A stretch of DNA of 64,000 bases, taken from NCBI RefSeq assembly GCF_030269125.1, contig NZ_BSSM01000004.1:62001-126000 (forward strand). The letters run 5' to 3'. The stretch is from Streptomyces hygroscopicus subsp. hygroscopicus (GTDB lineage: Bacteria; Actinomycetota; Actinomycetes; Streptomycetales; Streptomycetaceae). The number at the start of each line of letters is the position of its first letter. Positions within the stretch are counted from its first letter, which is position 1. A program made the position numbers and the translations under genes. Below, piece by piece: positions 42,327 through 51,830 of the stretch. Below the pieces are notes generated by a model. It ran no database searches. It worked only from the letters and a program-made list of their open reading frames with translations, and was not told the origin of the DNA.

Positions 42327-42832
42327 GGCGGCTCCCAGAGCGTCGCGGCGCGCGCCCCCAGCCGGTCCAGGGCGCGGTCGGCGAGGGCGTCGGCCGACAG
42401 GTCGACGCGGCGGCCGGGCGAATCGGCCGTCGCGCCGCCCTCCGCCGCGGCCGTGACGCGGGCCCCCGGTCCCAGCGCGTCCCGTGCCGCGGCCGTGACG
42501 GCGGACGAAGCCGCGGCGTCGTTCGCCAGGGCTCGCCGCACACCCGCGCGGATCGCGTCCCGCAACGCGGCATAGACCTCGGCGCGCGCCGCGAGCTCCG
42601 CCGCCCAGGCGTCCTGCGCCGCGTGGACCCGTTCCCGCGCGGCCCCGGCCGCGCCGTCGGCCCCACCGAGTTCCCGCGCCCGCGCCAGCACCGCATCGGC
42701 CGTGGCGCGGGCCCCGCGCAGGGTGGCGTCCGCATCCTCCCGCGCACGCTCCAGGACGGCATCGGCCGAGGCACGCGCCGCACGCAACAGCTCGGCCCGG
42801 ACCGGGTCCAGGGCATCCACGGGCGCGCTCAC
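42323..42832 (-). CDS. ntpE: V-type ATPase subunit E (peripheral stalk)
   Basis: 169 residues. A long Ala/Arg/Glu-rich helix (ELLRAARASADAVLERAREDADATLRGARATADAVLARARELG) is the stalk coiled coil, followed by a compact C-terminal domain (VYAALRDAIRAGVRRALA...RVDLSADALADRALDRLG) that caps the head. GTG 42832 overlaps the preceding ORF stop (GTGA). Length is slightly under the 185-200 usual. Confidence 0.83.
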   Translation of the reverse strand: MSAPVDALDPVRAELLRAARASADAVLERAREDADATLRGARATADAVLARARELGGADGAAGAARERVHAAQDAWAAELAARAEVYAALRDAIRAGVRRALANDAAASSAVTAAARDALGPGARVTAAAEGGATADSPGRRVDLSADALADRALDRLGARAATLWEPP

Positions 42833-43116
42833 GGAGGGATCACCGCGCTCGGAGCGGGGCACGGCGCCGGGGCGCCGATCGGCTCGGGCACGGCCGGGCC
42901 GGGGGAGCCGGACGGGCCCAGCCGTGTCCGGCGGGCGGCGCGGGTCTCCGGGCGGCTGGTGCGCGCCGGCCGGGGCAGGGGTGGCGGGGTCGGGGTGCGC
43001 GGACGTGCGGTCGTGCGGGGGCGGGGGTCGGCGAGGGGGTGCCTGCCGGGTGTGCGGTCGCTGGTGCCTGCGCACGCCGGGTGCCCTGGCAGGGCGCGGA
43101 GCGCGGGTACGGTCAT
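42829..43116 (-). CDS. Pro/Arg-rich orphan ORF inside the V-ATPase operon
   Basis: 95 residues beginning MTVPALRALPGHPACAG, with about a quarter proline and many Arg and Thr residues; predicted disordered, no recognisable domain. Its start overlaps the subunit F stop (ATGA) and its stop overlaps the subunit E start (GTGA), exactly as the confirmed genes around it are coupled. That arrangement supports translation, but conservation of the protein was not tested. It may only serve to carry ribosomes across the 280-bp F-E gap. Confidence 0.5.
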   Translation of the reverse strand: MTVPALRALPGHPACAGTSDRTPGRHPLADPRPRTTARPRTPTPPPLPRPARTSRPETRAARRTRLGPSGSPGPAVPEPIGAPAPCPAPSAVIPP

Positions 43117-43340
43117 GGAGGCATCACCACCGTCATGGGCCGGTTCGGCGCCGGCACCGTGGTCTCGGTGCCCAGCGCGTCGGCGGCCTCGGGCGTGAGG
43201 ACGACCAGGGCGACCGTGCCGGGCAGCGTCCGCCAGGCCCGGCGTACCGCGTCGGCGTCCTCGGCGACGCGGACCTCGACCCCGGCCAGGGCCAGCCCGC
43301 CCACGGCGACCCGGGCACCGATGGCGGCGACGGTGCCCAT
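43113..43340 (-). CDS. ntpF: V-type ATPase subunit F (short)
   Basis: 75 residues, shorter than the typical 95-105. IGARVAVGGLALAGVEVRVAEDADAVRRAW then TVALVVLTPEAADALG and PMTVVMPP match the Rossmann-like V-type F domain, where the usual start reads IG......GF.LAG. The C-terminal helix that inserts into the rotor seems missing. The position between K and E fits. Start lies 2 bp after the K stop. Confidence 0.78.
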   Translation of the reverse strand: MGTVAAIGARVAVGGLALAGVEVRVAEDADAVRRAWRTLPGTVALVVLTPEAADALGTETTVPAPNRPMTVVMPP

Positions 43341-43342
43341 CG

Positions 43343-45159
<1,817 letters not shown>

Positions 45160-45163
45160 CGCC

Positions 45164-46093
45164 TCAGACCAGGGCATCGAACGCCTCCCGGGCCCCGCCG
45201 CCGCGCGCCGCCGACTCCAGCGCCGCCCGCACCCGCCAGGCGTCCGCGGACAGCACGGCGACCGCGCCGACGACCACCCCCGGGCCGGGGCGGCCCTCCC
45301 GCAGCAGTGCCGTGCCATCGGCGTGCACCGTTCGCCACCAGCGGGCCTCGGCCCGCCACAGCGTGTCCGGCTCCTCCACGTCCGCCAGCACCCAGCGGGC
45401 CGACGCCGGCAGACGGTCGCGGAAGTCCTCGTAGGAGGCGGCGTCCGACGCGCGGGACCCGAGCAGCCGCGCCGCGTCGCGCCGTACGGGCGCCGGCAGC
45501 GAGCGGCCGTGCACGAAGCGTTCACGCGCCGCCAGCAGTGCCGCGCGCGCCCGCGCCCAGCGCCGTGCGGCCGGTACGGCGACATCGGTGCGCCGGGCTG
45601 CGGCCATCCGCATGCCCGTGACCAGGGCCCAGGGCGTGTCGGCTCCCGGGTCGCCCCAGGGCGAGGCGGCGAGCGCCGCCCGCAGCTCCGTGGGCGTCCC
45701 CGCACCCTCCAGGCTCCGCCAGGCGGTCTCCAGCGCCCCCAGCCGGTACGGCTCCGGGGCCCTGCCGGGACGGTCGTCCGGTGTGGGCAGCAGAGCCACC
45801 ACGTTGGCGATCTCGAACCCGGCGGCCAGCGGAACCAGCAGCCGGGCACCGCCCGGCGGCAGCCATCCGGCCAGCACCCGCAGCTGCCACAGGACCGTGG
45901 CGGTCACGGCCCGCTGCGCACCGGGCAGGTCGACCACCGTGCGCGCGTACCGCCCGTACGGCGTCGGCGCCAGGAGCCGCAGGGCGTCCCCCAGGGCCGG
46001 GCCGCGTGCGATCTCCCGGGCACCGTCCGGCCCCGGGCACCGTCCGGCGAGTGCCCGCGCCCGCACCGCCGCGGCGACCCAGCCGGCGCTCAC
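45164..46093 (-). CDS. ntpC: V-type ATPase subunit C (d-type)
   Basis: 309 residues, helical and Ala/Arg-rich. Features fitting V-type C: RARALAGRCPGPDGAREIARGPALGDALRLLAPTPYGRY, LRVLAGWLPPGGARLLVPLAAGFEIANVVALL, and a C-terminal block with DFRDRLPASARWVLADVEEPDTLWRAEARWWRTV. It normally links the rotor shaft to the K ring. GTG 46093 overlaps the preceding stop (GTGA). The family identity is weaker than for A and B, and position supports it. Confidence 0.78.
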   Translation of the reverse strand: MSAGWVAAAVRARALAGRCPGPDGAREIARGPALGDALRLLAPTPYGRYARTVVDLPGAQRAVTATVLWQLRVLAGWLPPGGARLLVPLAAGFEIANVVALLPTPDDRPGRAPEPYRLGALETAWRSLEGAGTPTELRAALAASPWGDPGADTPWALVTGMRMAAARRTDVAVPAARRWARARAALLAARERFVHGRSLPAPVRRDAARLLGSRASDAASYEDFRDRLPASARWVLADVEEPDTLWRAEARWWRTVHADGTALLREGRPGPGVVVGAVAVLSADAWRVRAALESAARGGGAREAFDALV

Positions 46094-46527
46094 GGGGCCC
46101 CTCGCGACCCGCCCGCCGGGCGCAGCGCGTCGGCCACCGCGAGGTCCACCAGGGACGGCATGCGCTCCGCCGCCCGCTCGCGGATCTCCGCGGCGGTACG
46201 CTCCCCGGCGGCGCGCAGGGCCTCGGCCTCCCGGCGGGCCTCCCGCAGGACGGGTTCCGCCGCCTGCCGGCGCACCGCGGGAGCCCGCTCCCGGGCGGCG
46301 GCCACGACGCGCTCCGCCGTGCGCGCGGCGTCCCGGCGCAGGGCCGCGGCGGCCTCCTGCGCGTCGGCCCGGATCCGCGCCGCCTGTTCCTGGGCATCGG
46401 CCAGTCGGGCGAGGGCGGGCTCCAGTTCCGCCGCGCGCTCCGCCGTGCGGTCGGCGGGGACACCGGCGGCGGACGCTCCCGGCGTCCCCGTCGGACGGAA
46501 CCGTTCCAGGAAGTCCCGCAGGGTCAT
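46090..46527 (-). CDS. V-type ATPase subunit G/H-like coiled-coil protein (first gene of operon)
   Basis: 145 residues, nearly one long Ala/Arg/Glu helix (ALARLADAQEQAARIRADAQEAAAALRRDAARTAERVVAAARERAPAVRR), with a short N-terminus (MTLRDFLERFRP). It is the expected partner helix for subunit E in the peripheral stalk. GGAGG precedes ATG 46527. It heads the operon G/H-C-I-K-F-(orf)-E-A-B-D. The promoter lies in the 168-bp gap shared with the divergent CBS gene. Confidence 0.78.
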   Translation of the reverse strand: MTLRDFLERFRPTGTPGASAAGVPADRTAERAAELEPALARLADAQEQAARIRADAQEAAAALRRDAARTAERVVAAARERAPAVRRQAAEPVLREARREAEALRAAGERTAAEIRERAAERMPSLVDLAVADALRPAGGSRGAP

Positions 46528-46593
46528 CGGCGGCCTCCTGCCGGTCGGCTGCCCCTTCAGTCTCACCGCTCCCGCCCCGCCCCGCACCGGGTG

Positions 46594-46622
46594 GGCCGGC
46601 GCCGGCCGGCCCCTTCGGGGCC
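46594..46622. promoter_or_regulatory. Palindromes in the V-ATPase / CBS divergent gap
   Basis: A 14-bp palindrome GGCCGGCGCCGGCC is followed directly by GGCCCC-TTC-GGGGCC. The overlapping GGGGCCGTTCGGCTC (46617-46631) is a degenerate relative of the GGGRCC-N3-GGNCCC boxes elsewhere in this region. Both divergent promoters must lie here. Confidence 0.4.
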
Positions 46623-46695
46623 GTTCGGCTCTTGGCACGGACCGCGGGCGCGCGAGACTGGGACGGTAGGCAGCCGACGGACCGAGGAGGCCGCC

Positions 46696-47535
46696 GTGGA
46701 AGCGCACGAGAATCTCTCCGCCCAGACCGACGCCCGCCGGGAGACGCCCGGCCGTCGCTGGAGTCCCGGTGAAGCGGCCCGGCAGGACGTGCTGCTCCGC
46801 TACCTGGGTGCCGTCGCCACGGCCGCGGCCGGACACGCGGCCGAGGAGGAGGGCACGCCGGCGGCGCCGCAGCGGCCGACGGCCCCGCACGCACCCGGCC
46901 GGCCCGTGGTGCGCGACGTGATGGACGTACCGGCCGGGCACGTGCGTGCCGACCTGCCGTACCGCGACATCGCCCGGGTGCTGGCCCGCGAGCAGGCGGG
47001 TGCGCTGCCGGTGGTCGACGCGGAGGACCATGTGATCGGCGTCGTGTCGGAGTCCGACCTGCTGGCGAAGGTCGCCTTCGAGGCGTCCGGTCACCGGCCC
47101 GGACCCATCGGCAGACTGCGCGAGCGCCGTGTGCACGGCAAGGCCCGCGGCGAGACGGCGGCCGACCTGATGACCAGCCCCGCGATCACGGTGCTGCCGG
47201 ATGCGACCGTCGCCGAGGCCGCGTGGCTCGCCGCGCTGTCCCGGCTGAAGCGGATGCCGGTCACCGACCGCGGGGGGCGGCTGGTCGGCGTCGTGCGCAG
47301 GGACGCCCTGCTCCAGGCGCTCATCAGGGACGACGCCGGTATCAGGGCGGACGTCGAGGCCGCGGTGAGGGCCTGCTGTCCGCCGGGCGAGCGGGACGCC
47401 GTGCAGGTGGCCGTGCACGACGGCATCGTGGAACTGACCGGACGGATGCCCGCGGCGACATCGCAGCGCCTGCTGGCGGAGGTCGAGAGGATCACCGACG
47501 TGGTCGAGGTGAAGAACCTCCTCACCGGGCCCTGA
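46696..47535 (+). CDS. CBS-pair protein with C-terminal BON domain (second copy)
   Basis: 279 residues. CBS1 VVRDVMDVPAGHVRADLPYRDIARVLAREQAGALPVVDAEDHVIGVVSESDLL, CBS2 LMTSPAITVLPDATVAEAAWLAALSRLKRMPVTDRGGRLVGVVRR, then BON VQVAVHDGIVELTGRMP and ITDVVEVKNLLTGP. An 80-residue N-terminal extension is absent in the 30592 copy. GTG 46696 has GAGGAGG upstream. It faces the V-ATPase operon and runs into a universal stress gene 48 bp downstream, so it may sense adenylate charge for the module. Confidence 0.9.
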   Translation: MEAHENLSAQTDARRETPGRRWSPGEAARQDVLLRYLGAVATAAAGHAAEEEGTPAAPQRPTAPHAPGRPVVRDVMDVPAGHVRADLPYRDIARVLAREQAGALPVVDAEDHVIGVVSESDLLAKVAFEASGHRPGPIGRLRERRVHGKARGETAADLMTSPAITVLPDATVAEAAWLAALSRLKRMPVTDRGGRLVGVVRRDALLQALIRDDAGIRADVEAAVRACCPPGERDAVQVAVHDGIVELTGRMPAATSQRLLAEVERITDVVEVKNLLTGP

Positions 47536-47583
47536 CGTCGGCGGCATCCCACCGGTGCCGGAACCCACCCCGGAGGCGCGGAC

Positions 47584-48480
47584 ATGTCCCGAACCGTCAC
47601 CGCAGGCATCGACGACTCGCCCGAAAGCCGGACCGCGGCCGAATGGGCGGCGCGCGAGGCGTTGTTGCGCGACCTGCCCCTGAAGATCGTGTACGTCCAG
47701 GAACCCACGCCGAGAATGGCGGCCCGGACCCCGCTGTTCGACGTCGACAGCTACCGGCGCTGGGCCGAGCGGATGGCCGAGGAGGCGGCCACCGGTATCC
47801 GCGCGAAGCATCCCGGCCTCCAGGTGACCACCGCGCAGCTCACGGGGACCGTGGCCGACGTGCTGTGCGAGGCGGCGGGGGACGCCGAGCTGCTGGTGCT
47901 GGGCTCCCGGGGGCTCGGGAGGCTCGGCGGGTTCCTGGTCGGCTCGGTGAGCCTCGCCGTCGTGGCCCGCGCCGAGCGCCCGGTGGTGCTCGTGCGCGCG
48001 GGGGAGGGGGCGCGGCCGGCGGGCGCGCCCTCCGAGGCGTCCGGCGAGGAGTCTTCCCTCCCCGTCGTGCTCGGCCTCGACATCGAGGAACCGGCCGACG
48101 CGCTGCTGGAGTTCGCCTTCGACGCCGCCGCGCGCCGCGAGGTCCCGCTGCGCGCCGTCCACGCCTGGCCCGAGCCGCCGACCTCCTTCTACCGCTTCTA
48201 CGGCGACGCCGAACTCTACGACGACCTACAGCGCGGCCAGGCCGTTCTCCTGGGCAAGGTGCTGCGGCCCTGGCGGCAGAAGTTCCCGGACGTCGAGGTG
48301 ATCGAGGCGAGCCGCTGCGGAAGCGCCGCTCAGGTCCTCGTCAACCACTCCCACGACGCCTCCCTCGTGGCCGTCGGCCGCCGCATCCGCAGCCGCGCCT
48401 TCGGCTTCCACCTCGGCCACGTCCTGCACTCCGCCCTGCACCACATCGCCGCCCCGGTCGCGGTCGTCCCGCACACGTGA
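47584..48480 (+). CDS. Universal stress protein, tandem UspA domains (second copy)
   Basis: 298 residues. Domain 1 starts RTVTAGIDDSPESRTAAEWAAREAL and ends GSRGLGRLGGFLVGSVS, keeping the ATP-binding glycine motif. Domain 2 (PVVLGLDIEEPADALLEFAFDAA) ends VGRRIRSRAFGFHLGHV, where the motif is degraded. Binding of one nucleotide per chain is therefore likely. It is co-directional with the CBS/BON gene; a long hairpin terminator follows. Confidence 0.92.
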   Translation: MSRTVTAGIDDSPESRTAAEWAAREALLRDLPLKIVYVQEPTPRMAARTPLFDVDSYRRWAERMAEEAATGIRAKHPGLQVTTAQLTGTVADVLCEAAGDAELLVLGSRGLGRLGGFLVGSVSLAVVARAERPVVLVRAGEGARPAGAPSEASGEESSLPVVLGLDIEEPADALLEFAFDAAARREVPLRAVHAWPEPPTSFYRFYGDAELYDDLQRGQAVLLGKVLRPWRQKFPDVEVIEASRCGSAAQVLVNHSHDASLVAVGRRIRSRAFGFHLGHVLHSALHHIAAPVAVVPHT

Positions 48481-48486
48481 CGGCCG

Positions 48487-48521
48487 CGCCCCGGTCTCCG
48501 CTCTTCGCGAGCACCGGGGCG
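48487..48521. terminator. Terminator between usp and the Rv1733c-like gene
   Basis: CGCCCCGGT pairs perfectly with ACCGGGGCG; inside it GCTC-TTCGC-GAGC forms a second stem after a 4-nt bulge. It begins 6 bp after the usp stop, between convergent genes. Confidence 0.65.
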
Positions 48522-48555
48522 ACAACGGCGGGGAGGCTCCTCACCGGGCCCCACT

Positions 48556-49125
48556 TCACCGGGGCCCCACCAGATCCCATTCGCGGTCCCACAGGGCCAG
48601 CCGACGCCGGTCCAGCCGTGCCCGTGCGAAAGCGCCCGCGCCCAGTACCGGAGCCGCGGCGGCCAGCGCGGCACCGACGGCGAGGAAGCCCGCCTCGACG
48701 CGTCCTTCGCCGGGCTTCGTGGGGGCCGTGGTGACGAGCCGGCCCCGGTCGTCCTGCCACAGCGGCACCGTCGCGCCCGCCGCGAGACTCGGGTCCACCA
48801 GCGTGCGCCCGGTACGGGACGTACCGTCCGGCGCCACCCAGCGCACCGCGTCCTGGACCCGTCCGTCCGCCGACCACTCCGCGGTGACGCCGTGAGGCGC
48901 GTCGTCCATCAGGACCGCCCGTACGGGGTGCCGGTGGGCGCGCTGCTCCGCGAACCGGTGCTCGGCGGCGCGGAACGCCAACGGCGCGACCACGGCACCG
49001 ACCACCGCGACGAGCACCCACACGGCCAGGACGATCCACGCTTCCACGACGTCCTCGCGCCGGCGCAGCGGATTGCGCCGCCACCGCCACAGATGCCGTC
49101 TGCCGCTCATCAAGCCGCTCATCAT
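48556..49125 (-). CDS. Rv1733c-like membrane protein
   Basis: 189 residues with two membrane helices: VVEAWIVLAVWVLVAVVGAVVAP near residue 25 and VEAGFLAVGAALAAAAPVLG near 145, enclosing an extracytoplasmic domain. The basic start (RHLWRWRRNPLRRREDVVEA) and the end LDRRRLALWDREWDLVGPR are signatures of the actinobacterial Rv1733c family, whose mycobacterial member belongs to the DosR regulon; function unknown. ATG 49125 has GGAGG upstream. A GGGGCC-ATG-GGTCCC box lies 120 bp before it. Confidence 0.88.
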   Translation of the reverse strand: MMSGLMSGRRHLWRWRRNPLRRREDVVEAWIVLAVWVLVAVVGAVVAPLAFRAAEHRFAEQRAHRHPVRAVLMDDAPHGVTAEWSADGRVQDAVRWVAPDGTSRTGRTLVDPSLAAGATVPLWQDDRGRLVTTAPTKPGEGRVEAGFLAVGAALAAAAPVLGAGAFARARLDRRRLALWDREWDLVGPR

Positions 49126-49244
49126 GGAGACCTCCGCCTCGTGCCGACCCCTTCGACTCCGACGGTGCCTCCGGCGGGGGCCGCGCCGACAGGGGCGAAG
49201 GGGCCTCCGCGGCGGGCCGCCCGGGACCGGATTCGGCATCGGTT

Positions 49245-49259
49245 GGGGCCATGGGTCCC
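49245..49259. promoter_or_regulatory. GGGGCC-N3-GGTCCC box upstream of the Rv1733c-like gene
   Basis: GGGGCCATGGGTCCC matches the pattern of the two boxes upstream of the usp and hsp20 genes. It lies 120 bp before the Rv1733c-like start. Confidence 0.55.
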
Positions 49260-49494
49260 TTCCGGCGGCGTACATGGGCACGGACGCCCGGACCTACGGC
49301 CATTGCGGGACCCCCGCCCGGAGCCTGAGGCCGGCGGACGCGCACCAAGGCCCCTCGGTCCACCCGCCACCCACCTGGTCCGGGGCGAACCGGACGCCGT
49401 CCGCCGCGCTCCGCCGCCGCGTCGACCGCCGGCCGGGCCGGACGGCGGCCCCACCCCGCTCCGGGAAGCACGCACGCGCCCCCGGGTGACTCCG
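49260..49494. other. Gene-free stretch upstream of the Rv1733c-like gene
   Basis: Together with 49126-49259 this makes about 370 bp without a supported gene on either strand. Apart from the GGGGCC box at 49245, I see only general GC-rich sequence leading into the 26-bp repeats. Confidence 0.4.
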
Positions 49495-49640
49495 CCGGCC
49501 CGGCTCACCCCCGCCGACTGCCGATCCGGCTCACGCCCGCCGACTGCCGATCCGGCTCACGCCCGTCGGCTCCGCGTCCGGCTCAGCCCCCGCTCCCGAT
49601 CCAGCGCACACCTGCCGCTGCCGGCCCGGCTCACGCCCGC
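49495..49640. repeat. Degenerate 26-bp tandem repeats
   Basis: GCCGACTGCCGATCCGGCTC repeats at 49513 and 49539 with a 26-bp period; degraded copies of CGGCTCACGCCC continue to about 49640. The array overlaps the 3' end of the pyrophosphatase pseudogene. Confidence 0.7.
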
Positions 49641-49961
49641 GCGCTCCCGGCACCGACCGCGCGCCGCCGGGACGCCTCGCCGGTCGACCTCCGAGATCTC
49701 CTCGATGTCCTGCACGTCCGCGTAGCGCGGGTCATGGGCCGGAACGCACAGCACCTTCTCGTCCGGGCCGTCGCCGGTCAGTACGAGCGCGTCGAGCGGG
49801 TCGCCGTCGCGGCCGAGGGTGCCCTCGATGTAGCCGTAGTCCGCCGGGTACTTGGTGGACGTGAACAGCAGCCGGTCCAGGCGGATGCGGTGCAGCGTGT
49901 GGTCCATCTCGTACTTGTTGCGGGAACCCTGGGGGATCTCCACGGTCACGTCGAACTCCAT
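49557..49961 (-). pseudogene. ppa: Inorganic pyrophosphatase, internally deleted and 3'-truncated
   Basis: [57 protein letters not shown] is clearly family I pyrophosphatase, keeping the substrate Lys and the first metal Asp residues. Then about 25 residues expected before the DEK/LLCVP block are missing: [38 protein letters not shown] follows directly. After that the sequence turns into Arg/Gly-rich non-homologous residues encoded by the 26-bp repeats, instead of the 45-residue C-terminal helix. The remnant is about 134 residues against roughly 165 usual. Activity is unlikely. Confidence 0.8.
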
Positions 49962-50209
49962 GCCGTCCTCCTCGCCGCGTCGACGCGTTCTCCCGGAGGC
50001 GCGGAGGCGACTGCCGAGGTACCGCGGTCCGTCCGGGCCGGCCCCGGCCGTCGCGGGCGACGCTGACACGGCCCTCCCGGCCGGCGCCTTCCGGACCAGG
50101 GACCGTCAGCGGCCGCAGTCGGCGGTGAGCCCCATCACCGGCACGCCCCCCCCGGGGGCGTGCCGGTGTGCGCCCGGATCCGCCGAGGGGCAGCCCGCCG
50201 TCCGCCCCG

Positions 50210-51115
50210 TCAGGGCAGTTCGACCGAACGGGCCTCGTCCACGACCCGGTACCCCGCGCTCGTGTACAGGTTCATGGCCACCTCGTTCCCACCCCACACC
50301 GTGAACATCAGCGCCGAGTCGCCGGCCTCGAACGCGGCCCGCTCGCCGACGGCCATCGCGGCCCGCCCGTAGCCCCTGCCGCGGTGTCCCTCGTGGATGT
50401 GCAAGGAGTACCCGTAGGTGACCCCCGGCAGGTACGCGTGCCTGAGCCACGCCGTGCCGACCGGCTCGTCCGCCGCCTCCAGCACCAGGAACGCGTGGTC
50501 GGGTGTTTCCAGCCCCTCCGGGAGCAGCGCGGCGAAGTCGTCGTCCGACTTGCGCACGGCGTCCTCGTGGCCCATGGCACCCGACCGGACGATGTCGCCG
50601 ACGTAGCCGTCCTTCTCGGAAGCGAGCCAGTCGGCATACTCGTCCCGTGCCATCGGCCGCGCGGTGACACCGCCCACCTGCTCCGGCGGGGCGTCGACGT
50701 GCCGCGCCCTGACCTGCCCGTGGACGTCGTAACCGGCGAACACCTCAGCCGGGCCGGGGCCGACGAGCCGGACACCCACCCGGCGCGCGCCCCGCTCCGC
50801 GCACCACGCCTGCGCCCACTCCCGGGCGGCCTGCTCGTGTCCCCGGCCGGCGTGGTCCGGGTCGACGTGCAGATCCCCGATACGCCCCGCGAGCGCCCCC
50901 TTGTCCTCGGCCACGCTCACGGCCACGAACCCCACCCGGACCCCGGCGTCCGTGATCGCGGCGACCGTCCAGTCGCCCGCGAGGGCGCGGCCCTTGTCCA
51001 CGTACCTCTCGGCCGCGGCCGTCCCGAGCCCGGCCGCCGAGTACGCGGCGACGAGCCGACGCCCGCAGTCCTTCCGCCACACTGTGGTGTCGTCCAGGAA
51101 GACGAATTCTGTCAC
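50210..51115 (-). CDS. Tandem GNAT N-acetyltransferase
   Basis: 301 residues with two GNAT halves. The C-terminal one is intact: VGTAWLRHAYLPGVTYGYSLHIHEGHRGRGYGRAAM (acetyl-CoA loop RGRGYG) and GGNEVAMNLYTSAGYR. The N-terminal half has IGDLHVDPDHAGRGHEQAA, where the loop reads GRGHEQ, so CoA binding there is doubtful. Double-GNAT proteins such as mycothiol synthase share the layout, but motif content does not identify this as MshD. It lies 70 bp downstream of the response regulator gene, same strand. Confidence 0.82.
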   Translation of the reverse strand: MTEFVFLDDTTVWRKDCGRRLVAAYSAAGLGTAAAERYVDKGRALAGDWTVAAITDAGVRVGFVAVSVAEDKGALAGRIGDLHVDPDHAGRGHEQAAREWAQAWCAERGARRVGVRLVGPGPAEVFAGYDVHGQVRARHVDAPPEQVGGVTARPMARDEYADWLASEKDGYVGDIVRSGAMGHEDAVRKSDDDFAALLPEGLETPDHAFLVLEAADEPVGTAWLRHAYLPGVTYGYSLHIHEGHRGRGYGRAAMAVGERAAFEAGDSALMFTVWGGNEVAMNLYTSAGYRVVDEARSVELP

Positions 51116-51185
51116 CCGGTCACATTAGTCACGGCGCCACGAAACCGAAACGATGAACCAGGATGCCGACGCCTCACCCCGCGCC

Positions 51186-51830
51186 TCACAACAGCCTCGC
51201 CTCCCCGGCCTTCGCGATCGCCTCCACCCGGTTGCGCGCCCCGAGCTTGTGCATCGCCGCCTGCAGATACGTCTTCACGGTGTTCCGCGCCAGGTTGAGT
51301 TCCTCGGCGATCTCCGGGTTCGTGCGGCCCATGGCGACCAGGCGGAGCACGTCGTACTCGCGGCGCGTGATGCCTGCCTCCTGGAGGTGGCGGCGCAGAT
51401 CGGCGTCGTCGGGGGCGGAGAGACGCGGATCGAGGACAGGGGTGCCGGCGGCGACCTTGTGCAGGGCCGTCGTCAGGTCCGGCGTGGCGGCGTCCTTGAG
51501 GAGGCAGCCGTCGGCGCCGTGGTCGAGGGCCGTGCGCACGCCCGCGTGGTCGCCGTACGCGGTGAAGAGCAGGACCCGCACGCCGGGCGCCTCCTCGTGG
51601 AGGCGGTCGATGACCTCGGGGGCGAGCATGTCGGGGAGCCGGAGGTCGAGGAGCACCACGTCGGGGCGCAGCGCCACGGCCTGTCGTACGGCCTCCGCAC
51701 CGGTCTGCGCACTGCCGACCAGGTCGATCCGCCGGTCGTGGCGGACCAGGAGCTTCACGCCGTCGCACACCACCGGGTGGTCGTCGGCCACGAGGACCCG
51801 GACCGGCTGCCGGGAACGGGAGGCGGTCAC
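51186..51830 (-). CDS. LuxR/NarL-family response regulator
   Basis: 214 residues. Receiver: VLVADDHPVV (D16, D17), VVLLDLRLPD (phosphoacceptor D62), LLFTAYGD and LLKDA (K112). LuxR helix-turn-helix: ITRREYDVLRLVAMGRTNPEIAEELNLARNTVKTYLQAAMHKLGARNRVEAI. The order fits NarL/DevR-type activators. Its start overlaps the histidine kinase stop by 4 bp, so they form a cognate pair. Likely targets are the divergent propionyl-CoA synthetase operon and perhaps the stress genes nearby; both are inferences. Confidence 0.93.
   Translation of the reverse strand: MTASRSRQPVRVLVADDHPVVCDGVKLLVRHDRRIDLVGSAQTGAEAVRQAVALRPDVVLLDLRLPDMLAPEVIDRLHEEAPGVRVLLFTAYGDHAGVRTALDHGADGCLLKDAATPDLTTALHKVAAGTPVLDPRLSAPDDADLRRHLQEAGITRREYDVLRLVAMGRTNPEIAEELNLARNTVKTYLQAAMHKLGARNRVEAIAKAGEARLL

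Noticed and set aside
49495..49640. CRISPR or attachment-site array
   Set aside because: The 26-bp units are directly tandem with no spacers and there is no integrase or tRNA nearby.
50210..51115. Mycothiol synthase MshD
   Set aside because: Double-GNAT layout is shared, but no MshD-specific motifs are recognised and the locus context gives no support.
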